Shown here piece after piece: positions 9,871 through 19,387 of a stretch of DNA of 64,000 nt. Below the pieces are notes generated by a model. The model was not told the DNA's origin, did not search any database, and saw only the letters and a program-made list of their open reading frames with translations. Every line of letters starts with the position of its first letter. The first letter of the stretch is position 1. The DNA is taken from positions 13,732,297 through 13,796,296 of the forward strand of contig OU452206.1 in NCBI GenBank assembly GCA_911728435.2, in the 5' to 3' direction. A program made the translations under genes and the position numbers. This DNA is from Apoderus coryli. Lineage: Eukaryota; Arthropoda; Insecta; Coleoptera; Attelabidae.

Positions 9871-9949
9871 AACAAGATTGCAAAATTCTATATCAATTAA
9901 AGTATTGAGTCTTAGGTGTGGTTTATAGCCCAGAGGAATCATCCAACCA

Positions 9950-10275
9950 TATTTTTTTTAAAACGAATATGTGGTTTCAACAGGATGGTGCCACTTCTCA
10001 CACAACAAGAGAAACTATGGATCTTTTGAAAGGATAGTTTAAAAATCGCATTATTTCTCGTAGAGGAGGAGTAAATTGGCGATTTGACACTTTTAGATTT
10101 TTTTTTTTTGAGGGGTTTTTTGAAATCGAAGGTGTACAGCAACATTATCAAGCAGATATCAACAATTGACCACAATTTATTGCAAAACATGATTGATAAT
10201 TGTGGTAAAAAATTGCAAACCGGTAGGGGGGGTCGCTTAATTGACATAATTTTTCAATTTTAAGCTGTAATAATC
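9950..10275 (+). pseudogene. mariner-type transposase C-terminal relic
   Basis: Reads MWFQQDGATSHTTRETMDLL (second catalytic Asp block), ISRRGGVNW, a damaged stretch where the SPDLTPLDFFLWG block should be, then LKSKVYSNIIKQ and ending GGRLIDIIF. This is the transposase type seen intact at 54114-55187 and decayed at 31800-32698. The third catalytic motif is destroyed. Confidence 0.75.
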
Positions 10276-11979
10276 TGAAATAAAATCTGAAAAAACTATT
10301 TTTTTTATTAAAGTTAAAATGATACCTCAATTTTGGGCACCCATTACACGGAAAATATTAAATGCATCCTTGAAAAAGTCCGCCGGAACCTGCCCCACCT
10401 TACACTACAAAGTTAGTTCTGAGGATGATGATTACCACATTTTAGATTGTATGGTTTTGTAATAGTTTTAACGGTTCGGAGAGAATAACTGATTAAAGAT
10501 ATTATGATGTAGTACCACTTTTAATTTTCAACTAAAAATCATAAGTCGAATAAAAATACATCAAATAGTTTAGCATGTTTACATAATTTGCTTTCGTCGT
10601 CTTTTCATGAATTCGTAATTCCTCTCGTCATTAGCCTATATACCCCGAAATAACTAACAGGAAAACATTAACTTCACCAAACAGGTTATCCAGCAGAAAA
10701 TAGACGATAAACATTGTGTATTTAGCGGAATATATGCAAATTTTAATAGCGCTCTAGGCAATAGGTAGAAGCTGGAACAATATTCACTTCACACATAATA
10801 TAAACTCAAGTGTAAAATTTTATGTTAACTTTAAGCTGCAAAAGGTTATGGAAAAGAATTACATTTTCCCCACACGGAAATCATGTATTTTCATCTGGAA
10901 AATCATGTAACTTGTGGCAGAGTTTAATAACGAGAACCAGTTCACTCACTGTATTTGGGCGTTTTCTTAATGTACTGGATCTCCCACTTCAATAGTAATT
11001 TTTGTTTTTGCATTTATCAACTTAATCTTCGTACGGTTGAATTGGTTTTTCGTTTCAAAGTATACCGAGGTCATAGATTTCAGTCTTTTTCATGTCACAT
11101 GTATTTCTATTAGTGCAACGCCGTATAACCATGAAATTCAAAAATACTGAACGTTATAAGAAAGATCTTTACATTTCATCATTTGACAGCCAATTTACTT
11201 CCTACCCTCAAATTTGCCCACCCATTCTTTCTTTAAAGCGAGCGACTTTATTCTGATGCTCTGTATACTGTGCTGCCGGGAATAACTGCCAGCAGGGTAT
11301 TTCACTCACATGTAATATGGAAAAAGAGAGAACGAGTAGCAGCTTTAATTGCTGGACCCCATCAGACATTTGTATGCAAAATTTACGAAATACAATTAGC
11401 CGAGCATATATACTAAAGAAATCTACTTGTTTACGGGCTTTATTTTTGTGCGCTGGATTTTCATTTTGGCTTGAACTTGATAACTACCTAAAATAGCACA
11501 TTAAACTTTTACTGGCGGACATAAATTTAAATAGAGAAGGACCGAATTGAACAAATATAAGAAGATAAAAACACAAATTAATTTTCATCTCAATCTGAAT
11601 AATCATTTAAATTTCGGTGACTGAATTTTACGATTTGGAAAAGATGTGTGATACTTAGGTATAATGAAGAGTTTTTAAGAGGGAGAAATACTAGCTGCTA
11701 TCATTAAATCTATTCTATTCTATTAGAAACTCTAACACCTTACATAAAACTGTCATTTATACCAAGAAATTGTCTCTCTTATAGATACACATGACACCTT
11801 GTGTATCTATCATTCTCGATAAGAATTCGTAAAAGGAAAACGGATAAAGAAATCTTCATGGACGACAAGTGAGAAGTTCTGTACAAGCAGACTGAATATT
11901 TTTTTTTATGATCAGCGGCAGAGAAATTTCACACTGGCCCGATACGTAAAAAAACCCAAAGATTCTGGTGATCCTGATA
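10276..11979. other. no gene recognised
   Basis: About 1.7 kb of AT-rich DNA. No extended open frame with a recognisable domain, no clear inverted repeat and no RNA gene were seen. Confidence 0.4.
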
Positions 11980-12976
11980 TACGGGGTGTTAATAAATAAG
12001 TGCGACAAACTTAGGAGATAATTCTGCATGAAAAAATAATGACAGTTTGCTATATAAACACATGTCCGCAAATGCTTCGTTTTCTCCTGAGATACAGTTA
12101 AAGTTTTTCTTAAAAACTGAAGATTTATTGATTGCTCTGAAACCGGTGGAGATATGCAAATGAAATTTAATGAGTTTTAAAAGGCAGTTATTGCGCATTT
12201 TTTGACATGCAATTAAGAATTTTATGTTCATCAGTGGCGCGCATACGGGTAATGATATGAAAAAGGTCCGCCACTGGAATTTTTCAAATTAAAAACCATT
12301 TTGGAATTCATCGTTCAATTTGTGATAAAAAATCTCTCTTGCTTTTTTATCGCAGGAGGCATTTGTGCAAAAAAATAAAACATCTCGCCGCGACGCTAGT
12401 AGGCTACTGTCAACATTCTGTTATACGAATATTTCAACGAAATGTCATACTAGCGTTTCTTTATTATTAGTGTTATTTTCTCTTATTGTTTTGGATTAAT
12501 GTTTATTGTATTAGATAGTTCTTGATAATGTATTAAAGAAATGAAAAATACGGGGTAAGATGTTTTATTTTTTTGCACAAAGACGATGCGTCCCTACGAT
12601 AAAACAGCAAGAGACATTTTTTATCACAAATTGAACGAGGAATTGCAAAATGATTTTTTATTTGAAAAATTCCAGTGGCGTATTATTTTTTTCTTTAAGA
12701 ATATTGAGATCATTACCCGTATGCGCGCCACTGATGAACATAAAATTCTTAATTGCTTGCCAAAAAATGCGCAATAACAACCTCTTAAAACTCACTAAAT
12801 TTCATTTGCATATCTCCACCGGTTTCAGAGCAATAAATCTTCAGTTTTTAAGAAAAACTTTAACTCTCAGAAAACGAGGCATCTGCGGACATATGTTTAT
12901 ATAGCAAACTGTCATTATTTTTTCATGCAGAATTACCCCCTGAAGTTTGTCGCACTTATTTACTAACACCCTGTAT
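11980..12976. repeat. large foldback element, about 400-bp arms
   Basis: Ends TACGGGGTGTTAATAAATAA and inverted partner ..TTATTTACTAACACCCTGTA. The arms (about 11980-12375 and 12565-12976) pair along their length, including GTGCGACAAACTT, CACCGGTGGAGATATGCAAA and GATGAACATAAAATTCTTAA-type blocks, with scattered mismatches and small indels. A spacer of about 190 bp contains no gene. The two arms give several mirror-image short open frames; none looks coding. TA at the ends suits a Tc1/mariner-derived foldback. Confidence 0.8.
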
Positions 12977-12984
12977 AACACCAA

Positions 12985-13290
12985 ATTATGGTTGTAGACA
13001 AATACAGGGTTGCAATTATTGGGGTCAACCAAAGTGATGTATCGAGAACCTATCAGCGATATTTAGAACTCGGAAAACTGGCATCAGACAGCAATTTCAG
13101 GAGCCCAATGTAATGAGCCGTATTCGTTTAAGAGTTTTGAAACTTACCAATGATAACAAGGTCACTCGCTTGAATTGGGACAGTGAACGCCGAAAATGGT
13201 ATCAATAGCAAAATGCCATGTTTTCGGGTGAAACTAGAGTTGGTTTAGTGTCGGATGATCGTCGGGTTCATGTTTGGGGAGTTCAAATTA
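12985..13290 (+). pseudogene. Tc1-type transposase relic
   Basis: Plus-strand pieces: IIGVNQSDVSRTYQRYLELG (helix-turn-helix), then NLTNDNKVTRLNWDSERRKW-like and MFSGETRVGLVSDDRRVHVW. Tc1 transposases have FSDESRF...RVWR here, so the first catalytic Asp is replaced by Gly. The frame changes at least twice. The remainder of the gene is absent; repeat family B begins at once. Confidence 0.7.
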
Positions 13291-14060
13291 ACTTTAGCCG
13301 TTTTCAAGAATTTTTGAAGAAAAGTTTTTTTGCTATTTTAGTTTTTATTTCTGACATTATTTTTACATATATAAAAAAATTAAAAGCACTTTCTCATTGG
13401 TACTTTTTGAGGAGAATAAGATACCGTTTACAAATTTTCACTACGACGTTTCGTTTTTGATAAACCATCATCAACCTGGTTTTTTCTGGATTTTTAAATA
13501 TAAAGCCATTTTCAATTTAAAAATATGTGGTATTTCAAACGTAATGGTTTAAACAAGTTTTCAGTGTTTTTACCTGTTTATTTAAAATTATTCAGGAAAA
13601 ATCGACATAGTTTGGCACTTGTTTTGCGTAAAACATTCATCTGAGAAAGGATTTTTTTAATAACTTGAAACAGAAATAAATTATCAAATAATAATACATA
13701 TATGTGAGTAACGACGAAAGAATGTTTTCGCACAACCTACTACTTTGCATTCAGTCAGTTAAGTACCAAACTATGGCGATTTTTCTTGAATAATTTTAAA
13801 TAACAGCTAAAAATACTGAAAACTTGTTTGAACCATTACCATTTTTGAATAGAAAATGGCTTTAAATTTAAAAATAAAAAATCTAGGGCCGTATTTAAAA
13901 AAACCAATTTGATGATAGTTTTTCAAAAACGAATCGCCGTAGTGAAATTTTGTAAACGCTCTCTTATTCTCCTCAAAAAGCAACAAAGCTTTTCAGTTTT
14001 TTATATCTGTAAAAATAATGTCAGAAATAAATAAAAACTAAAATCGCAAAAAACCGTTAT
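13270..14060. repeat. repeat family B, inverted pair
   Basis: 13270-13620 (+) and 13760-14060 (-) are inverted copies of one unit (AGTACCAAACTATGGCGATT in the right copy against AAATCGACATAGTTTGGCAC in the left). Shared blocks include TTTTTACATATATAAAAAAA, GGAGAATAAGATA and GGCCGTATTTAAAAAAACCA. Centre about 140 bp. Same family as 8936-9285 and 39346-39705. Confidence 0.7.
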
Positions 14061-15465
14061 TTGGGAAAATATTCCTCAGAAACTTATAAACAAACTCATT
14101 GAAACTGTTCCCTGAAGAGTAGAAGCTTGTATAACAGCTAGAAAAGCGCAACTGAATATTAATTATCATTTCGAAACTTTTTTATATTCATAGTTTAATT
14201 CATTTTTTAATGATGGACTAAAAACCTTTGCTTCATTTGTGCTAAGCTTTATTTAGTTAAACATTGGTTCGAAGTAAGCTGAAAATGTTTATTTTTCTTA
14301 AGCACGTTTATTTTGGAAAATTAGGGATGATACATTATAAATGTTGATGAGTGTGTAACCAGAGAATAAAAAATATATTTGCGCAACTACTATTTATCTT
14401 TACCCATAAATTAGAAAGGGACACGAACTGTCCATTCAGCTGACTAATTAATTAAATAAAGTTGGTATTAAGCATCCTAATATATTAAAAGTAGAACATG
14501 TTATAAAGTTGTTATTTTATATTATGTGGTACCTACTAGGGACAGGATATTCATAATGTTTTGATGATCTTGTTATATATTTTAACATAATAATGTTATC
14601 ATCTATAGCAACCCTCCGAAAAATGTGTCACTGAATAATAATTAAGTCGCGTGAGTGTCTAAGCTGAGGAAAATTAATGGATTGTAGTGGTAGGTATTTG
14701 TGCAATCAGATAATTTTGTGTTCAAAACATGTTTCATTGCCTTTAACATGAAAAAAATATTTCGAATTAAGTTGTGGAATATTGAAACTAAAATCAATTT
14801 TTGAGGACATTTTTCTGGTATTTTCCTAAAATTGTTCCTATATATAATAAGAAGCACCCTTCATATATACCATCATGTAATTCCTAAGGGAATAACGGGG
14901 ATGTTTTTATTCCTTTTTATTCGGACATTTAAGTTTCCACCAATGTTATACCTTTGGAATATTCAATCATATGATAAATGTTTCTATAAACTTCAAGACG
15001 GCAAGCAAATATTATGGATGGGTATACAAAGACTATGAGTGTATAAAGTGTATCTTCTCATATTTGTATTGTAACATAAAATATATATTTACAATGTTTA
15101 CCCATAAACAAAGGGTGCTACACCCTGCTGTCAAATGATAGGTGTACTACTGTTATTGCATATTTAAATATACGGATGTGCTCGAGATGTTTCGTTTAGG
15201 ACTGGTATAACCTAGCTTACTGATTCCAATGTGGAGTATCAAAAATTTTACAAAAATATTAGGATACACTATATTGTGTGGCAAAGGGATCTGTAACTGC
15301 GCGGCGTCGGTAAGGGGAATGCAGTTGTAATATATCATGGCTGATTTCATTCATAAAATGTCCAGCGGCTTGCGTTGTTAAATTTTAGTAATAATTAATA
15401 AACATTTATTACTAAAAAATTAAAATTAATTAAAATTTCTTCACGTGTTTGGTAAAAGCACCTAC
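14061..15465. other. no gene recognised
   Basis: AT-rich intergenic-like DNA. The short frames at 14642-14857, 14832-15038 and 15153-15350 have no recognisable domains. Confidence 0.4.
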
Positions 15466-16076
15466 CAGTGGCGAAGCGTCCATGTAACCACTACTACAAT
15501 TGGTAACAGTTAAAAATCTTGAAAATCAATATTTTATGACTACTAACTGTAAAATAATTTTATTTATTTTTGTACCAACAGCAATATGTAATAACTCAGT
15601 AATTAATCAATGAAATTAACCAAATCCACGAAAATATTTCGCTCTATACTGTCTGGGTTATGCATTTCGTAGATAAGATATGTATAATAAACAAAATGCG
15701 TATATAACCAACACCGTCTCTCGAGGCATTGTTGATTTAACACGATAAATCTGCCTCGTTTAGACTAGATTGAATGTTACCACTTTCGTTTATGGATAAG
15801 CGTGATGGTCCATCGGCCCCTGGTCGGGACCTACTCGTGTCTGGTCTACACTCTACAGCGCGAGAGCGTGGGGGCGTCACGATATTATGACGCTTGTTAC
15901 CATTTTTTGTTTTGGTTACTCGTCATTTATGAGTGCCGCTACGTAATCGATCAACTACTTGAAAAGTCCTTCTCCTTGTATAATTTGAAAGAAAAAAAGG
16001 AATCAAAAAAAGTAGTTCGATAAGATTTTTCACATCTGGTTTTGGTAACACTAGAAAAACTCACGCGTCGCCACTG
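15466..16076. mobile_element. hAT-type MITE, 611 bp
   Basis: TIRs CAGTGGCGAAGCG / CGCGTCGCCACTG are flanked by a perfect 8-bp duplication GCACCTAC (15458-15465 and 16077-16084). An 8-bp duplication and a CAGTGGCG terminus are marks of hAT elements. No transposase homology is inside, so it is non-autonomous. The larger hAT at 36235-37272 has the same terminal CAGTGGCG. Confidence 0.9.
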
Positions 16077-16084
16077 GCACCTAC

Positions 16085-16712
16085 TGATATTAAGCTATAA
16101 CACCTAAGAAATATTTTTAAGAAATATTTTATTTATTTATTTTATTTTATTTTAAATATTTTACTAAAGGTTGCATACCAAAAATAAAAACAAAATCATT
16201 CTAAAACAACGTAACGAAATAAATTAAATGCTTTGGTAGTCTTGCTTGATTTAAAGAAAAAAAAATTAAACAACTTAAGACTTATCGAAAATAATTAAAA
16301 TATGTTGCTAAATATAACTATCATAATTACTATTAATTTATAGAAAGTGGCAATCGTTAGGTTTCGTCAACTTAACCATAATCGTTATCATCAGTCTCGC
16401 TGTCGTCATCTTGTCCTAAAGTTATTAAAATGTGCTCAATTTCCTCCAAAACTTAGTCACTTTTCCTAATAAACAATATTTCGTCCCTCTTGACGATATC
16501 TCCGTATTTCACGAAAAAAACAAGTAGATAACCAAAAAGAATGCCGTCAAACTTTGGCAATATATGCTCATTTATTTTTTTTTGTTTTCCGATTATTTTT
16601 TTCTTGCTTTTATATGAATGCAATTAAACATTTGCTATTACTTCTCTTGTTTGGCCGTTGAGAGTTTTTCTGCGAGAAAACTTGTTTATTTCAAAAAATA
16701 AATAATAAAACC
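16085..16712. other. AT-rich flank; possible decayed coding stretch
   Basis: Minus strand of about 16570-16370 reads INEHILPKFDGILFGYLLVF, VKYGDIVKRDEILFIRKSD, stop, VLEEIEHILITLGQDDDSET in one frame. That is longer and better composed than chance in such AT-rich DNA and ends in an acidic tail. I do not recognise the family. The remainder shows nothing. Confidence 0.3.
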
Positions 16713-17167
16713 TGTATGTGCCATTCTATTAAATTTGTATTGGCAACAATGCCCATCTTCACTTAAATATTTCTTTGCGTTTTTTTATGCAGATTCGGGT
16801 TGAATTGTTGATATTGCTTTTTCATTTTTCAGTCTATAGTTGACCACAAAAGAATAAAATAGTAGTGTATTCCTAAGAATATAGATTTTCGGTTATTTCT
16901 AATAAAATTATAATTTATCGGGTTGTGACAAAACGATTGCGTCAATTGAGTGTATTGACAATAATAATTCTGAGTGGGAAATAATTTAGTTTTTACAGTT
17001 ATAATCCTTCCTCTAATTATCCTTAAACCTTCCTTAACCATCACCTTTGGGGACATACAAATTAGAAGGAAGACGTAACAAATGGTAAGCCAAAAATATG
17101 TGATAAGGTATTCTCATGAATTATTTTAATACAGTCCATTTTTTATAAATTTAGTTTTTTAATAAAC
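16713..17167 (+). repeat. 5' LTR of BEL/Pao element
   Basis: 455 bp beginning TGTATGTGCC and ending TTTTTTAATAAAC, identical to 22652-23106. It contains an AATAAA-like signal at the very end and drives sense transcription by homology to other LTRs. The end is not the usual CA. Confidence 0.93.
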
Positions 17168-17177
17168 ATATATTTTT

Positions 17178-17196
17178 GGTCCAAATCGAGCGCGGA
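17178..17196 (+). promoter_or_regulatory. candidate primer binding site
   Basis: TGGTCCAAATCGAGCGCGG, 10 bp downstream of the LTR, begins with TGG as expected for pairing with the CCA end of a tRNA. The complement has the form of a tRNA 3' end (acceptor strand, discriminator A, CCA). The tRNA was not identified. Confidence 0.5.
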
Positions 17197-17350
17197 TATT
17201 CGGATATCTTATCGCTATATATTTGTTTTGTGCGGCGTAAAATTTCAAGATTTAGTAAAGACGGTTAATTTTCAATAAAGTTTTACATTGTTGTCAGATT
17301 GATTTAGTCAAAGGTTATTTTTTGGACTATCAGGTATAAATATAAATAAA

Positions 17351-19363
17351 ATGGCTACACGAGCGGAGAGGCAGTTAAAAATGTTAAATGCCAAAAAGGA
17401 ATCGATTTATATGACACTCCAGACATTGTTGGATTTGTCAAAGAAACTTGAAGACCCGGCTAATAAGAGTAAATTTTTAAATTTATATCGGGTGTTAGAT
17501 AAGACTAGGTCGGAATTAATAGAAACCATCGATAAAATTCAAGAGGTTGGTTTTGAAGTTAATGAGAATTATATGCCGGATTACAAAATTATTGTAACAA
17601 TAAATGAAATTTGTGGTCACATAGAATCGGCTTACTTTAAAATTAGTTCGCCTAAATGTGAAAATGCTAGTACATCGGCAGCAAGTCAGAACAAACAAAT
17701 TGGTCGAGATTTGCCCTCATTACCGAAAATGGAGCTGCCTGAATTTTCAGGAGATGCATGTCAATGGGAAACATTTTATTCGGTTTATGTTAATTTAATT
17801 CATGAAAATCCTAGTTTAAATAATGCTGATAAAGTATACTATTTGGTAGGTCATTTACGAGGAGCAGCTTTAAATGCATGCTCAGGGTTTGCAGCCAACG
17901 GAGACAATTATGAGCCTATTTGGAATAAACTGTTGGAAAAATATCATGATAAGAGATTGCTAGCCAATAATTATTTGGATCAGATGTTTGAATTTAAGCC
18001 TTTCAGGGATGAGTCGGTTAGAAATTTGAATGCCTTTATCGACAAATTTGACACAGCGGTATCATCGTTTCGAAATTTAGATTTACCCGACGCAACTGAT
18101 TTTTTGTTGTTCTATTTGGCGCGTGCTAAATTGGATAACGAAACAGTTAAGATGTTTGATGCAATTAATCGTACCAAGGAAATACCTACTTATCAATCTC
18201 TTCGAGATTTTGTTCTAGAACAATGTAAATTACTTCAGACAAATAAATATGGAGGCAGTGTGAGCATAAAAAATATTAAGCCTCAAGTTCTATTTACTAG
18301 GGAAAATAAAAATAATTATGGCAGTAATATAAGAATATGTTCATTTTGCAAAAAACAAGGTCATTTTGTAGCTCGTTGTGAAAAATTTAAATCTTTAAAA
18401 TCTGGTAAAAGATATGAAATCGTTAAAAATAATAATTGGTGTTTTAATTGTTTATCGGAAAAACACGGGGTAAAAAACTGTCCCTCCGATCGGGTTTGTA
18501 GCGAATGTTCCAAAAAACACCATGTTTTACTTCATTTAGGAAGGATGGAATTTTCGGAAAATAATAGTAGAACGGAATCCAACAATACGAGTATAGCGTC
18601 GGGTGAATCAAACGTTACAGCAAGCCCAGGTGAAACATTTTGTTCAATCGTAAATAAAGATTTTTATAATTATTCGGAAAATATGAAAACAGTTTTGTTG
18701 TCAACATTGGTAGTTAAAGTTTTAAACGGATCGGTTAATAATTCAACAGCTAGATTTATTCTTGACAGCGGAAGTCAAGTTAATTTGCTTACAATACGGT
18801 GTTGTAAGAGATTAGGTTTGAAAATAAATAAATTCTATGCCTCTTCCGTATGCGGTTTAGGGCAAAATTTACAGAAAGTCCGCGGCGAAACGGAATTACA
18901 TATTGCCTCGAGATATGATAATAATAACAAATTTGCAATTAAGGTGTTAGTAGTGGATGAAATCACAGATAAATTGCCAAAATATCAGATAAATACGGAA
19001 CGTTTTTCTTATTTGGAAACTCTTCAGCTAGCTGATAACAATTATGATAAACCAGGACATATCGATGGTATTATTGGGGCTCAATTATTCCCTGTAGTTT
19101 TAGGTTATGAAAAAATTTTTGGTGTCGACGGGTCACCAGTGGCGGTTCAAACTTCTTTCGGATACGTTATAATGGGACAAGTTCCAACAATTAAGGAGCA
19201 GGTGTCTAATTGTTTTACTTTGTTTGAAAGTACCCCATTGGAAAAATTAGTTCAACAATTTTGGGAGTTGGAGCAAGTTCCAACTAACATCTTACCTAAT
19301 CGGGAGGATATAAAATGTGAAAAAATTTATTGTAATACAGTTACTAGAGATTTCTCAGGATGA
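17351..19363 (+). CDS. BEL/Pao Gag-protease polyprotein
   Basis: 670 residues. The N-terminal coiled-coil-like region precedes the BEL Gag (DUF1759-like) block from about residue 125: LPKMELPEFSGDACQWETFY and VYYLVGHLRGAALN. Two CCHC zinc knuckles lie at about 330-343 (CSFC...H...C) and 364-377 (CFNC...H...C), followed by a Cys/His-rich stretch. The aspartic protease motif ILDSGSQVNLLT has its catalytic Asp near residue 472. Gag packages RNA and forms particles; the protease processes the polyprotein. ATG at 17351 is the first in-frame start after a 183-bp leader. The frame ends at TGA 19361-19363, yet the same frame stays open on the other side into RT, so this is probably the front of a single gag-pol frame as in most BEL elements. 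Confidence 0.93.
   Translation: MATRAERQLKMLNAKKESIYMTLQTLLDLSKKLEDPANKSKFLNLYRVLDKTRSELIETIDKIQEVGFEVNENYMPDYKIIVTINEICGHIESAYFKISSPKCENASTSAASQNKQIGRDLPSLPKMELPEFSGDACQWETFYSVYVNLIHENPSLNNADKVYYLVGHLRGAALNACSGFAANGDNYEPIWNKLLEKYHDKRLLANNYLDQMFEFKPFRDESVRNLNAFIDKFDTAVSSFRNLDLPDATDFLLFYLARAKLDNETVKMFDAINRTKEIPTYQSLRDFVLEQCKLLQTNKYGGSVSIKNIKPQVLFTRENKNNYGSNIRICSFCKKQGHFVARCEKFKSLKSGKRYEIVKNNNWCFNCLSEKHGVKNCPSDRVCSECSKKHHVLLHLGRMEFSENNSRTESNNTSIASGESNVTASPGETFCSIVNKDFYNYSENMKTVLLSTLVVKVLNGSVNNSTARFILDSGSQVNLLTIRCCKRLGLKINKFYASSVCGLGQNLQKVRGETELHIASRYDNNNKFAIKVLVVDEITDKLPKYQINTERFSYLETLQLADNNYDKPGHIDGIIGAQLFPVVLGYEKIFGVDGSPVAVQTSFGYVIMGQVPTIKEQVSNCFTLFESTPLEKLVQQFWELEQVPTNILPNREDIKCEKIYCNTVTRDFSG
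19361..19363 (+). other. in-frame TGA between protease and RT
   Basis: The TGA lies in the same frame as both the upstream Gag-protease and the downstream RT-integrase reading frames, with no shift between them. It falls in a conserved short block just before VALPF, which most BEL polyproteins read straight through. Either a single nonsense substitution has killed this copy, or the stop is read through. No obvious readthrough structure was recognised. Confidence 0.85.
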
Positions 19364-19387
19364 TACACGGTTGCATTACCATTTAAA

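Noticed and set aside
12586..12904. Overlapping plus-strand frames as genes
   Set aside because: They mirror frames in the opposite arm of a foldback and have no domain.
16829..17056. 75-residue open frame, repeated exactly at 22768-22995
   Set aside because: Lies antisense inside the two identical LTRs; the repetition is the LTR, not a gene.
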